DNA from: Gordonia sp. SID5947
Lineage (GTDB): Bacteria; Actinomycetota; Actinomycetes; Mycobacteriales; Mycobacteriaceae
Direction: 5' to 3'
NCBI RefSeq assembly: GCF_009862785.1
Contig: NZ_WWHU01000001.1
Location: 3,782,001 to 3,846,000, forward strand
Length of the DNA stretch: 64,000 nt
Every line of letters begins with the position of its first letter. The first letter of the stretch is position 1. Below are positions 27,373 through 36,643 of the stretch, one piece after another. The position numbers were made by a program, and so were the translations under genes. The notes beneath the pieces are model-generated. The model had not been told where the DNA came from, ran no database searches, and worked only from the letters and a program-made list of their open reading frames with translations.

Positions 27373-28452
27373 ATGACGATGAATACCGCTGTCTCTCAAC
27401 AGTTCGACGCCGCAGTCACACATCTGCGCGCCGGACTGGCCGTGGTGCTGGTCGACGACACCACAGGTGTCTGCGCGACCGGAGACGTGTCCTTGGTGAT
27501 GGCGGCCGAGCGCATCACCGCGGATGCCGTGGCCGGCATGGGCGGACGCACCAGCGGACTGCTGTGTGTCGCGCTGGAAGAATCCCGTGCAGACAGGCTG
27601 GGCCTGGTCCCGATGGTCGGTTCTCGGGTCGAGCGGCCACTCGGTGACGTGTTCGCGGTCACCGTCGACGCCCGATCCGACTTCCCGGTTGTGAGCGCGG
27701 CCGGTCGGGCCGCGACCATCCGTGCGCTCGCCGATCCACACACACGCCGAACCGACCTGAGCATGCCGGGCTGTGTGTTCCCCCTGCGGACCCGGCCCGA
27801 GGGGGTGCTCAGGGTCGCAAGCCGAGCGGAGGCGGCGGTCGACCTGTGCCAGATCGCGGGTCTGGAGCCCGTTGCCGTCGTGGCGAAACTCGTCGACCGC
27901 GAGGGAATGCTCGTCGGACGTGACGACGCCGACGAGGTCGCCGCGCAGCTCACGCTGCCTGCGGTGCGACTCACCGATCTCGTCCGCCACCTCCGCCGGA
28001 CGACCAGCCTGATCCGGCGATGGGCACAAGCACGCCTACCGACTGCTTACGGTGCCTTCACTGCGATCGGGTATGAATCCACTCTGGACGGTGTGGAGCA
28101 TCTGGCTCTGACGTTCGGATCGATCCGAGATGCGGGACGCACCCTGGTCGCGGTACATCACGAATGCTTGAAGGGTGATGTGTTCGGTTCTGCGGACTGC
28201 GAGTGCCGGACGTTGCTGGCACAGTCGCAACAACAGATCCGGGATGCCGGATCCGGTGTGCTGCTGTACCTGCGATCACCACTGCCGACAGGCTTCCGGA
28301 CGGGGTCGTGTCCGGATGGCGGACAGAGCGATCGCGCGGATGTACCCTACGACGTCGTCGCGCAGATACTGGCGGACCTCGGCGTGGGTCTCTTCGACGT
28401 GACGGCAGGAAGTGCGCTGCGCCCAGACCGGATCGAGCAGCTCGATCTCTGA
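27373..28452 (+). CDS. Degenerate RibB-RibA fusion-like protein (altered DHBP synthase plus truncated GTP cyclohydrolase II)
   Basis: The 359-residue protein has a RibB half (VVLVDDTTGVCATGDVSLVMAAERI, LLCVALEESRADRLGLVPMV, FAVTVDA, TIRALADP) and a RibA half. In the RibB half the acidic loop DRENEGD reads TTGVCATGD, the conserved RPGH is MPGC and the GHTEA motif is SRAEA, so key acids and histidines are missing. In the RibA half the three zinc Cys remain (HHECLKGDVFGSADCECR), but the GTP-catalytic segment after LLYLR (normally HEGRGIGL and about 30 residues) is absent, while the later AQILADLGV remains. It is unlikely to be a riboflavin enzyme. It lies after a class III aminotransferase; the analogous RibB-like gene at 3428 lies in the flavin-reductase operon. 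Confidence 0.78.
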   Translation: MTMNTAVSQQFDAAVTHLRAGLAVVLVDDTTGVCATGDVSLVMAAERITADAVAGMGGRTSGLLCVALEESRADRLGLVPMVGSRVERPLGDVFAVTVDARSDFPVVSAAGRAATIRALADPHTRRTDLSMPGCVFPLRTRPEGVLRVASRAEAAVDLCQIAGLEPVAVVAKLVDREGMLVGRDDADEVAAQLTLPAVRLTDLVRHLRRTTSLIRRWAQARLPTAYGAFTAIGYESTLDGVEHLALTFGSIRDAGRTLVAVHHECLKGDVFGSADCECRTLLAQSQQQIRDAGSGVLLYLRSPLPTGFRTGSCPDGGQSDRADVPYDVVAQILADLGVGLFDVTAGSALRPDRIEQLDL

Positions 28453-28564
28453 GCGGACCCTGGATGCGGCTACGAGCACGACATTACGAGATCCGTGCTT
28501 CGGGCGATCCCGAGCGCCTCCGGGAATGCTCGGCCGTCGGCGCTCGGAACCGGCCTGGACGGGG

Positions 28565-29424
28565 CTAAGCGGTCGCGCCAGGTGCGAAGGTGAAGACACC
28601 ACGATCGAGCACGACCGTTCCGTCCTGTCGGTGGACCCGGAAGTATGCCCCCTCCGCATGGGCCACAGCGCGACCGAAAGGGTGTCTCCGGGATAGACCG
28701 GCGATGTGAAACGGGCGCCCATCGATCCGAAGAGTGCGGGATTCGATTCCGCCACATGGTGTAACAGCGCGCGACCGGCGACACCATAGCTGCACAGACC
28801 GTGCAGGATCGGCCGGTCGAAACCGCCTCTGAGTGCGAACCAGGGATCCGAATGCAACGGGTTACGGTCACCGCTGAGGCGATACAGCAGAGCCTGTTCC
28901 GGTCGGGTCGGGTAGGTGACCACGGAATCGGGTGCCGAGGTCGGGCTCGCCCATTGGTCGGCCGGCCCGCGATCACCGCCGAAACCGCCTTCGCCGCGGA
29001 TGAACATCGAGCTGCGCGACGTCAGCACCGCGGCACCGTCCGTCGGGTCGACGGCATCGACTCGCCGACGGACCAGCGCGCCGGAACCCTTGTCGAAGAT
29101 GCCCTCGATCGTCATGGTGACAGTCAGCTCTCCAGCCGTCGGCAAGGGCCGATGCAGTTCCACGAACTGTTCGGCGTGCACCAGTTGGGCATCGTCGTAG
29201 GGGCCGACGTCGACGTCGTCGTAGCCGGATGCGACGATGACGCCAAACGTCGGCAGGGCCTGCTGGGTCAGACCATTGCTGTTCTCCGTGGTGAATGCCA
29301 ACTCCTGGTCGGGAGCGTCGATGCCCGCTCCGACGCCGATCGCGTACAGCAACGTGTCCCGCTCGACCCACGAAACCTGTACCGCCCTTGATGTCTCACC
29401 GACGCTGCTGAGTCGCAGCGGCAT
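28565..29424 (-). CDS. MaoC-type 2-enoyl-CoA hydratase (one-base frameshift)
   Basis: The joined frames give a double hot-dog hydratase of about 286 residues, closely similar to the protein at 14194. It has LLYAIGVGAG, LPTFGVIV, and the motif YRLSGDRNPLHSDPWFALRGGFDRPILHGLCSYG. The frame breaks at the GGG 28660-28662 (minus-strand CCC), 31 codons before the true end; one more base continues into AEGAYFRVHRQDG and a normal C terminus. Without that base the frame would run on far past the gene. The start ATG directly follows the SDR stop (TGAGATG), so the two form an operon. Confidence 0.85.
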
Positions 29425-29425
29425 C

Positions 29426-30343
29426 TCAATGTTCCTCGCCGGCTGGGTAACCGGTCCATTCGACATTCGGCTTGGCCTCGGCGACCAGGCCCGGAACGAC
29501 CTCGTCGAGCTCCTCAACCGCCCATCGGCCCTCTTTGTCGGCACGAGGTCCGGCACGCCAGCCCTCTGCGACACTGATCGTGCCGCCTGCGACATTGAAA
29601 ACACGACCCGTGATCGCCGCCGCGGCTGGAGTTGCCAGCCACACGACCATCGGGGCGATGTTCTCCGGATCGCGAGAGAAGAACGGCTGATCGGGATCCG
29701 GTTCGGCAGTCAGTCCCTCGGTCATCCGCGTCAGCGCACCCGGCGCGATGGCATTGACGCGCACACCGTAGCGGGTCAACTCGTCGGCGGCGATGATGGT
29801 CATGGCCGCGATACCGGCCTTTGCGGCACCGTAGTTCGTCTGGCCGACCGCCCCGTAGATACCGGACGACGAAGTCGTGTTGATGACGCGAGCGTCGACA
29901 TCTTCGCCCGCCTTTGCCCGGGCGCGCCAATGGTCGGCCGCATGGCGCAAGGGCGCGAAGGTCCCTCGAAGATGCACTCGGATGACGGCGTCCCACTCTT
30001 CGGGTGTCATGTTGACCAGCATGCGGTCTCGGAGGATGCCCGCGTTGTTGACCAAGACATCGAGCCGGCCGAAGTGCTCGATGGCTGAGTTGACGAGGCG
30101 GCCCGCGCCGTCGAAATCGGCGACGTCGTCCCCGTTGATCACCGCTTCGCCACCGGCAGAACGGATTTCCTCGACCACACCCGCCGCGGGCTGCTCGGAG
30201 CCGCCCACACCGTGCACGTCGGCACCGATGTCGTTGACGACCACTTTGGCACCGTGCCGCGCGAACTCCAGAGCATGACCTCTACCGATGCCCTGCCCTG
30301 CACCGGTGACGATGACCACTTTTCCGTCGAGAACGCCCGCCAT
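29426..30343 (-). CDS. SDR of the hydroxyacyl-CoA dehydrogenase (Hsd4A-like) type
   Basis: The 305-residue Rossmann protein has VTGAGQGIGRGHALEFARHGA, NDIGADVHGVGGSEQPAAGVVEEI (an insert typical of multifunctional-enzyme-2 and actinobacterial Hsd4A dehydrogenases), NNAGILRD, Ser in TTSSSGIYG and YGAAK. With the adjacent MaoC hydratase it makes a hydratase/dehydrogenase pair for two consecutive beta-oxidation steps. It heads the leftward pair and is divergent from the thiolase operon, with the shared motif 30412-30430 between them. Confidence 0.88.
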   Translation of the reverse strand: MAGVLDGKVVIVTGAGQGIGRGHALEFARHGAKVVVNDIGADVHGVGGSEQPAAGVVEEIRSAGGEAVINGDDVADFDGAGRLVNSAIEHFGRLDVLVNNAGILRDRMLVNMTPEEWDAVIRVHLRGTFAPLRHAADHWRARAKAGEDVDARVINTTSSSGIYGAVGQTNYGAAKAGIAAMTIIAADELTRYGVRVNAIAPGALTRMTEGLTAEPDPDQPFFSRDPENIAPMVVWLATPAAAAITGRVFNVAGGTISVAEGWRAGPRADKEGRWAVEELDEVVPGLVAEAKPNVEWTGYPAGEEH

Positions 30344-30411
30344 GACTGCTCCTGTTCCTTGGATATCTGGATTCGACTACGACCGGCTCAGCGCGAGCGC
30401 GGTCGCTTCGA

Positions 30412-30430
30412 AACTATCACTACTTAGACC
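30412..30430 (-). promoter_or_regulatory. Shared GGTCTA-N5-TGAT motif between the SDR and thiolase operons
   Basis: On the minus strand the sequence is GGTCTAAGTAGTGATAGTT, sharing GGTCTA and TGAT at the same spacing with 24901 and 50747. It lies about 70-85 bp upstream of the SDR start, in a gap of 272 bp that also carries the thiolase promoter. Confidence 0.5.
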
Positions 30431-30615
30431 TTTGCATCAGATACGGGCATGTGAAGGCTGCCGAGTTGGGGCGAGGTGCGGATCTTGTGGATCGATAACT
30501 AATCCTTTACGCTCGCCAGTATGCGGCGCGCATCACAATCCACAATGCTCGCGCCGTATGGCCACATCAGTGGTCTGAAACACAAGCCAATCACAGTATC
30601 CGAAAGAGGAACAGC

Positions 30616-31767
30616 GTGACTAGAAGTCGTCGCGCCGCCGTCGTCGGCGTCGCTCACTCCGACTTGGGGAAGACGCCACACCTCAGCGTCATGTCGCAGC
30701 AGGCTCTGGCTGCCAAGAAAGCGCTCGATGAGTCGGGACTCGGCTTCGGCGACGTCGACGCCCTGTTCACCAGTGGCATGTGGTCGTGGGCGCCCGCGCT
30801 GTCGCTGGCCGAGTATCTCGGCATCCAGCCCAAGTACATGGACACGTCCAGCGTCGGCGGATGCTCATTCGAGACGCACGTGGGCCATGCGATGGCTGCC
30901 ATCGAGGCAGGCATGATCGATGTCGCGCTGATCACCTACGGAAGCACGGCCAAGACCGGTGGCTCCAACTGGGCGGATGCCGCAGACGTGATGGAGCGCC
31001 AATTCGTCTTTCCCTACGGATTCCCGGATCCGATCGGTGCGTATGCCATGGCGGCACAACGCTATATGCACACCTACGGTGCCACGAGCGCCCAACTTGC
31101 CGAGGTCGCGGTGGCTGCGCGCGCCTGGGCCGGGATGAATCCGGAGGCATACCTGCGGGAACCGATCACCGTCGATGATGTGCTCAACTCGACCATGATC
31201 GCCGATCCGTTGCACAAGATGGACTGCTGCCTGGTGACCGACGGCGGCGGAGCGATCGTGGTTGCGGCAGAGGAGCGCTGGGCAGAGATCGCGACGAAGC
31301 CTGTCGAGATCCTCGGCTACGGCGAGTCGATGACCCACATGAGCATCGCGAACAGTCCCGACATCACCGTGACCGGTGCCGCGGTATCGGGGCCGGCGGC
31401 GATGCAGATGGCCGGTGTTCACTTCGAGGACATCGATCTCGTCGAGGTCTATGACTCATTCACCATCACCGTCTTGTTGACGCTGGAGTCCCTCGGGTTC
31501 TGCAAACCAGGAGAAGCCGCATCGTTCGTCGAGAACGGGCGGATCGCACCTGGTGGCGAATTCCCACTCAACACGAACGGCGGTGGTCTCTCGTTCACCC
31601 ATCCGGGCATGTACGGGATCTTTCTGCTGATCGAGGCGACCCGGCAGTTGCGCGGCGATTACGCCGGCGAAGGTCTTCGTCAGGTATCCGATGCGGACGT
31701 GGCTCTGGTGCACGGTACCGGCGGCACTCTCTCATCGACGTCCACCGTCATTCTCGGAAAGGGATGA
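30616..31767 (+). CDS. SCP2/thiolase-like protein (thiolase or retro-aldolase subunit)
   Basis: The 383-residue thiolase-fold protein is of the actinobacterial lipid-transfer-protein type. It has a Cys in the region of the usual nucleophile (VGGCSFETHVGHAM), a late HPG motif region (LSFTHPGMYGIFLLIEATRQL) and VHGTGG near the end. Such proteins act with a DUF35 partner; in steroid side-chain breakdown the pair can be a retro-aldolase in place of a thiolase. The DUF35 gene follows 4 bp later. The start is GTG after GAGGAAC. Confidence 0.87.
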   Translation: MTRSRRAAVVGVAHSDLGKTPHLSVMSQQALAAKKALDESGLGFGDVDALFTSGMWSWAPALSLAEYLGIQPKYMDTSSVGGCSFETHVGHAMAAIEAGMIDVALITYGSTAKTGGSNWADAADVMERQFVFPYGFPDPIGAYAMAAQRYMHTYGATSAQLAEVAVAARAWAGMNPEAYLREPITVDDVLNSTMIADPLHKMDCCLVTDGGGAIVVAAEERWAEIATKPVEILGYGESMTHMSIANSPDITVTGAAVSGPAAMQMAGVHFEDIDLVEVYDSFTITVLLTLESLGFCKPGEAASFVENGRIAPGGEFPLNTNGGGLSFTHPGMYGIFLLIEATRQLRGDYAGEGLRQVSDADVALVHGTGGTLSSTSTVILGKG

Positions 31768-31771
31768 TCAG

Positions 31772-32167
31772 ATGTCACAATTCGCCACGAGCCCGGAAAC
31801 GGTGCCGTTCTGGGACGGAGTGCAGGAGGGCGAACTCCGCTTGCAGCGATGCGCGGACTGCGACAAGGCGGTCTTCTTCCCGCGTGCGCTCTGTCCGTTC
31901 TGTCATTCCGATCGGCTCGACTGGTTCACCGCGTCGGGTTCCGGTGTCGTGTACACCTACACCGTGGTGCGCCGGACGTGGGGCGCATTCGCCGATCAGG
32001 TTCCCTACATCGTCGCCTTGGTGGATCTCGAAGAAGGTCCGCGGATGATGACCCGAATCATCGACACCGACGAGGTGGCGATCGGTGATCGGGCAGAGGT
32101 GGTCTTCTCCGACCTGGGGATCGATGACGGTCCCACGCTCCCGTGCTTCCGAAAGGTGACCCGATGA
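31772..32167 (+). CDS. DUF35 OB-fold protein with zinc ribbon (thiolase partner)
   Basis: The 131-residue protein has an N-terminal zinc ribbon with four Cys (CADCDKAVFFPRALCPFC at about residues 27-45) and an OB-fold (GVVYTYTVVRR, YIVALVDLEEGPRM). These small proteins bind CoA thioesters and form complexes with thiolase-like proteins. It lies between thiolase and acyl-CoA synthetase, and its stop overlaps the next start. Confidence 0.88.
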   Translation: MSQFATSPETVPFWDGVQEGELRLQRCADCDKAVFFPRALCPFCHSDRLDWFTASGSGVVYTYTVVRRTWGAFADQVPYIVALVDLEEGPRMMTRIIDTDEVAIGDRAEVVFSDLGIDDGPTLPCFRKVTR

Positions 32168-34296
32168 ACAGTCAGAGCGGAGCGGATCCGGCATCCGTGC
32201 GCGCGCTCTTCGAGCCCCGGTCGATCGCTCTGGTGGGCGCATCCGAGAAATCCACCTGGGCACAGTACATCGTCTCCCACCTGACCGAATTCGGCTATGA
32301 CGGCGATCTCTACCTCGTCAACCCCCGCGGTGGAACAATCCTGGGCCAGAAGGCTTTTCAGACGCTCGCCGAGATCGGCGTCAAGGTCGACGTCGTCTAC
32401 GTGATGGTCCCGACACCGGCTGTGACGGCGGTGCTGCTCGAGGCCGCAGCCCTGGGTATCCGGAACTTCGTCGTGCTGACGGCGGGATTCGGCGAGGTCG
32501 GGGGAGAGGGCCACCGTCGCGAGGCCGAGTTGCGCGAACTCGCCCGTGAACACGGACTGACGATCCTGGGACCCAACGGGGTCGGCTACATCAACGTGAC
32601 TGCGAACACCGCGCCATACGGTCTGCCGGTGCCGACCCCGCTCATCGCGGGAGGCGTGGGCGTCGTCCTGCAGAGCGGCGCACTGGCGTCTGCCTTCCTG
32701 AACTTCTCGCATGCGCACAATGTCGGCCTGAGCTTGCTGACGTCGATGGGTAACGAGACCGTGCTGACCGTCACCGATGTGATGGACTACCTGATCGACG
32801 ACCCGGCAACCAAGGTCATCGCGCTCTTCCTCGAGACTGTCCGAGATCCCGAACGGTTCCGTCAGGTCGCGATGCGGGCGGCGGCGGTGGGCAAGCCGGT
32901 GGTTGTACTGAAGATCGGGACGAGCGAGCTCGCTGCCCATACGGCACAAGCGCATACGGGCGCGCTCGTCGGTGATGACCAGGTGGCCGACGCAGCCTTC
33001 CGTCAGCTCGGCATCGTCCGGGTGCGCAGTGTGGAGGACCTGCTCTACACCGCTTATCTGCTGTCTGAGGTCGGTATGCCGGCGGGCGACCGGATGGCCA
33101 TCGTGACTCCCTCCGGAGGTGCTTCGGAGATCATGGCCGACCGGGCGGCGGACGAGGGAGTGCAGCTTCCGGCGTTCAAACCCGAGACGGTACAGCGCCT
33201 CAGGGCGATCCTTCCGGACTTCGCGACGCCGCAGAACCCCCTCGACATCACCGGGTACATCTCGGTCGACCCGACGTTGCTGGCCCGGGCCTACGAGGTG
33301 GTGATCGAGGACGGTGGTTACGACATGGTGGTATTGCTCAACAGCTTCCCGCGGTCCACGTCGAAGACCGCCTGGGATGAGATCGACGCGATCGTGGCTC
33401 CGCTGGCGCCGATGATGGCCCGTTCGCCGATTCCTTCCGCCATTCTCGCCACCGTCATCGGGGACACCACCGAGCAGGGGCTGGAGGTCCAGGCGAAGTA
33501 CGGGTTCCGTTATGTCGCAGGCATCGACAATGCGATGACGGCCTTCGGTGCGGTGGCGCGGGCGCAGCAACTGACAACCCGCGCCCGGGAACGCAGCGTC
33601 TCCGCCACCATCGACGAACCGATCGTGTTGGACGGCGAGACCACCGGTGTCTGGGCCGAGCATCGCGCCGCCAGACTTCTTGCCTCACAAGGAATCCCGA
33701 TGGTCCCGTCGGAGTTGGTGGGTAGTGCGGCCGACGCTGTTGCCGCCGCCGAGGGCATGGGCTTCCCGGTGGTGCTGAAGGCGGCCGCCGAAGGGCTGGG
33801 CCACAAGAGCGATATCGGTGGCGTCCAGTTGAATCTGCGGGACGCGGTCGAGGTGACGACGGCATTCGACGTCATTCAGAGCGGTCTTTCGGCGAGCGGC
33901 TACGCGGGTGGACAGGTCCTGGTTCAGCCGATGCGGTCGACTGGTGTCGAACTGATCGTCGGTGTCGTCCGCGACCCGAGCTGGGGCTTGACGATGGTCC
34001 TCGGGATGGGGGGCATCTGGGTCGAGATATTGAAGGACGTCTCACATCTCGTGCTCCCCGTCGATGAGGTGGACATCCGCCAGGCATTGCAGCGACTGCG
34101 CGCGTACCGGTTGCTGGAGGGGGTGCGAGGTAGTGCACCCGTCGACATCACCACGCTGGCGAATGTGATCGGCAAGGTCGCCGACCTTGCCTGCCGGCTG
34201 GGCGATGATCTCGAGTCACTGGAGATCAATCCGCTGTCCGCCACGGCCGAGCGTATCGAGGCGCTGGATGCACTCATCACCTGGAGGCAATCATGA
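32164..34296 (+). CDS. ADP/NDP-forming acyl-CoA synthetase (fused subunits)
   Basis: The 710-residue protein has a CoA-binding domain (FEPRSIALVGASEKSTWAQY, NPRGGTILG), two CoA-ligase domains (GPNGVGYIN, the phospho-His region AHTAQAHTGALVGDD, VTPSGGASEIMAD) and an ATP-grasp domain from about residue 490 (HRAARLLASQGIPMVPSELVG, VVLKAAAEGLGHKSDIGGV, VLGMGGIWVE, LESLEINPL). It makes an acyl-CoA from a free acid with nucleoside diphosphate release. The ATG at 32164 overlaps the DUF35 stop (ATGA). It probably activates the acid made by the oxidative enzymes before beta-oxidation. Confidence 0.87.
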   Translation: MNSQSGADPASVRALFEPRSIALVGASEKSTWAQYIVSHLTEFGYDGDLYLVNPRGGTILGQKAFQTLAEIGVKVDVVYVMVPTPAVTAVLLEAAALGIRNFVVLTAGFGEVGGEGHRREAELRELAREHGLTILGPNGVGYINVTANTAPYGLPVPTPLIAGGVGVVLQSGALASAFLNFSHAHNVGLSLLTSMGNETVLTVTDVMDYLIDDPATKVIALFLETVRDPERFRQVAMRAAAVGKPVVVLKIGTSELAAHTAQAHTGALVGDDQVADAAFRQLGIVRVRSVEDLLYTAYLLSEVGMPAGDRMAIVTPSGGASEIMADRAADEGVQLPAFKPETVQRLRAILPDFATPQNPLDITGYISVDPTLLARAYEVVIEDGGYDMVVLLNSFPRSTSKTAWDEIDAIVAPLAPMMARSPIPSAILATVIGDTTEQGLEVQAKYGFRYVAGIDNAMTAFGAVARAQQLTTRARERSVSATIDEPIVLDGETTGVWAEHRAARLLASQGIPMVPSELVGSAADAVAAAEGMGFPVVLKAAAEGLGHKSDIGGVQLNLRDAVEVTTAFDVIQSGLSASGYAGGQVLVQPMRSTGVELIVGVVRDPSWGLTMVLGMGGIWVEILKDVSHLVLPVDEVDIRQALQRLRAYRLLEGVRGSAPVDITTLANVIGKVADLACRLGDDLESLEINPLSATAERIEALDALITWRQS

Positions 34297-35468
34297 AGCT
34301 CACGCTGACTCCCGAAGAGCAGCAGTTCCGCGACGAGCTGCGAACCTTTTTCACCACCGAGATGCCGATTCAACTGCGGGACAAGGTGCGCGCCGGGGTG
34401 GAGCTGAGCCGCGACGAGATGGTGGCGGCTCATCGGATCCTGAACGACGGTGGACTCGCCTCTCCGAACTGGTCGGTCGAGTTCGGCGGCAAGGACTGGA
34501 CGCCGCTGCAGTTCCACATCTGGCTCGACGAGTTGCACCGCGCATCGAGCCCGATGCCCAACACGTTCAACACCACGCTGGTCGGGCCGCTCCTCATCGA
34601 GTTCGGTAGCCCGGAACAGCAGGAGAAGTTCATCCCACCGACCGCCAACCTGGACATCTGGTGGGCTCAGGGGTTTTCGGAACCCGAAGCCGGTTCTGAT
34701 CTCGCCGCGGTCAAGATGCGCGCGGTTCGGGACGGGTCGGACTATGTGCTCAACGGCCAGAAGACCTGGACGAGCGAAGCGCATCTGGCGGACTGGATTT
34801 TCTGTTTGGTTCGCACAGATCCGAACGCTCCGAAGCGCCAGCAGGGCATTTCTTTCATACTGGTCGACATGAAGACGCCCGGGATAACGGTGCGTCCCAT
34901 CGAGTTGATCGACGGGTATCACGAGGTCAACGAGGTCTTCTTCGACAACGTGCGGGTACCGGCGGAGAACCTGGTCGGCGAGGAGAACAAGGGTTGGGAC
35001 TACGCAAAGTTCCTGCTGGGCAACGAGCGTGGCGCGGCCCGTTCGGTGCGCCCGTTGCGAATGGACATCGAGAAGGCCAAACGTGCCGCTGCCTCGACAC
35101 TGCTGGGCGGACGTCCGTTGCTGGAGGATCCGCACTTCGCCGCTCGGATAGCCGATCTGGAGTGCCGGATTGACGCGCTGGACATCACGTTGTTGCGGGT
35201 CGTCGGTGAATCATCAAACGGCAAGCCGAGCTCGGCGTCGTCGGTTCTGAAGCTTCTGGATTCCGAGCTCCAGCAAGAGGTCACCGAGCTGCTCCTGGAT
35301 GTCTCGGGACGGGACGCGGACCCGATCTACGCCGATGGCGGACTGCGGACCGAGGTCTGGACCCAGCATGCCGCACGTCGGTACTTCAACATGCGCAAGA
35401 AGTCGATCTACGGCGGATCCAGCGAGGTGCAGCGCACCATCGTGGCTTCCTCGATTCTGGGACTGTGA
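34293..35468 (+). CDS. Acyl-CoA dehydrogenase, subunit 1 of a probable heteromer
   Basis: The 391-residue protein has the acyl-CoA dehydrogenase fold with the FAD/substrate segment AQGFSEPEAGSDLAAVKMRA and LNGQKTWTSEAHLADW. It ends with SIYGGSSEVQRTIVAS, where the usual YEGT has Gly in place of the catalytic Glu. The RKQFG flavin-contact motif of standard members is also missing, but it is present in the next gene. Such complementary pairs form alpha2beta2 enzymes in actinobacterial steroid degradation. Start and previous stop overlap. Confidence 0.88.
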   Translation: MKLTLTPEEQQFRDELRTFFTTEMPIQLRDKVRAGVELSRDEMVAAHRILNDGGLASPNWSVEFGGKDWTPLQFHIWLDELHRASSPMPNTFNTTLVGPLLIEFGSPEQQEKFIPPTANLDIWWAQGFSEPEAGSDLAAVKMRAVRDGSDYVLNGQKTWTSEAHLADWIFCLVRTDPNAPKRQQGISFILVDMKTPGITVRPIELIDGYHEVNEVFFDNVRVPAENLVGEENKGWDYAKFLLGNERGAARSVRPLRMDIEKAKRAAASTLLGGRPLLEDPHFAARIADLECRIDALDITLLRVVGESSNGKPSSASSVLKLLDSELQQEVTELLLDVSGRDADPIYADGGLRTEVWTQHAARRYFNMRKKSIYGGSSEVQRTIVASSILGL

Positions 35469-35478
35469 GGCCAGGCTG

Positions 35479-36606
35479 ATGAAACTCGAGTTCAACGAAG
35501 ATCAAGAACTGTTCCGCGGCGCTGTGGGCGATCTGTTGGCCAGCGCCTACCCGAGTGTGGAAGTGCTCAACGACGCGGCGCGCAGCGAGCTCGGCTGGCG
35601 GCGTGAGGTGTGGTCGCAGGCTGCGGAGATGGGCGTACTCGGAGCGATGGTCGACGAAGGGTACGGCGGGTTGGGCGCCGGACCGCTGGAGATGGCCGCG
35701 ATCCTGCTGGAGGTCGGCCGCCGGCTGGCACCCGAGCCCTACCTGGACTGCGCATTCTTGCCCGCACTCCTCATCGGTCGGTGGGGCAGCGACGAGCAGA
35801 AGGCCCGCTTCCTTCCCGGTTTGGCAGAGGGCGAACTGCTCGTGGCGTTCGCACATGAGGAGTCCGGTCTGCGCTGGCCGGACCTGGCGTGCTCCACCAA
35901 GGCCGGCGGAAGCGACGGCACGTTCACCATCAGTGGCACCAAATCGGTTGTGCCGGGCGGTGATTGCTGCGACACCCTGATCGTGTCGGCCGCGCTGGAG
36001 TCTGGCGGAGTCGGATTGTTCGTCATCGATGTCGCGGCGCCGGGTGTGTCGCGGGCGCCCTACCGCACCTACGATCGGCGCCGCGGTGCAGAGATCACTC
36101 TGTCCGGTGTGACCGCAGAGCCGCTCGGAGCCGGCGGCGACGCGACCGAAGTCATCCGAATCGCCCAGTCCTACGCTGTTTCTGCACAGTGTGCCGAAGC
36201 GGTCGGCTCCATGGAGGAGTCGCTGCGACTGACCGTCGACTATCTCAAGCAGCGCAAGCAGTTCGGCAAGACACTGTCGCAGTTCCAGGCGCTCACCCAC
36301 CGCGCCGTCGACATGTACGTTGCGTTGGAAGCCGCCAGGAGCATGTGTTTCTACCTGGCGGCTTCGCTGGAGGACGGTGTCGTCGACGACGTGACGGTGT
36401 CGCGGGCCAAGGTCGTGGTGGGCCGGGCGGCCAGATTCATCGGACAGCAATCCGTGCAGATGCACGGTGGTATCGGTATCACGGCGGAATACACCGTGGG
36501 TCATCACTTCAGCCGGCTCACGGCGTTGGGACGGGAGATCGGAACCGTCGAGGACCACATGCGTCGCCTGTCCTGCATGGTGGCCGTGGACGGCGACGGC
36601 GGATAG
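35479..36606 (+). CDS. Acyl-CoA dehydrogenase, subunit 2 of a probable heteromer
   Basis: The 375-residue protein has the family C-terminal flavin motif KQRKQFGKTLSQFQALTHRAVDM and VQMHGGIGITAEYTVGHHF, but lacks the IYEGT ending. Its N-terminal half is diverged (FAHEESGLRWPDLAC in place of the usual FAD segment). It starts 10 bp after subunit 1, so the two are expected to form one enzyme with half the usual number of active sites. It is the last gene of the CoA module before a strong hairpin. Confidence 0.87.
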   Translation: MKLEFNEDQELFRGAVGDLLASAYPSVEVLNDAARSELGWRREVWSQAAEMGVLGAMVDEGYGGLGAGPLEMAAILLEVGRRLAPEPYLDCAFLPALLIGRWGSDEQKARFLPGLAEGELLVAFAHEESGLRWPDLACSTKAGGSDGTFTISGTKSVVPGGDCCDTLIVSAALESGGVGLFVIDVAAPGVSRAPYRTYDRRRGAEITLSGVTAEPLGAGGDATEVIRIAQSYAVSAQCAEAVGSMEESLRLTVDYLKQRKQFGKTLSQFQALTHRAVDMYVALEAARSMCFYLAASLEDGVVDDVTVSRAKVVVGRAARFIGQQSVQMHGGIGITAEYTVGHHFSRLTALGREIGTVEDHMRRLSCMVAVDGDGG

Positions 36607-36643
36607 CCCCGGACCTGTCGCAGGGTCGGGCCTGCATCGAGCG

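Noticed and set aside
25912..28029. 705-codon open frame on the minus strand opposite the aminotransferase and RibBA-like genes
   Set aside because: It is a GC-driven shadow frame with low-complexity His/Arg-rich sequence and no domain; the plus-strand genes are clear.
32005..33663. 552-codon minus-strand frame opposite the acyl-CoA synthetase
   Set aside because: Shadow frame in high-GC DNA without recognisable domains; the synthetase on the other strand is complete.
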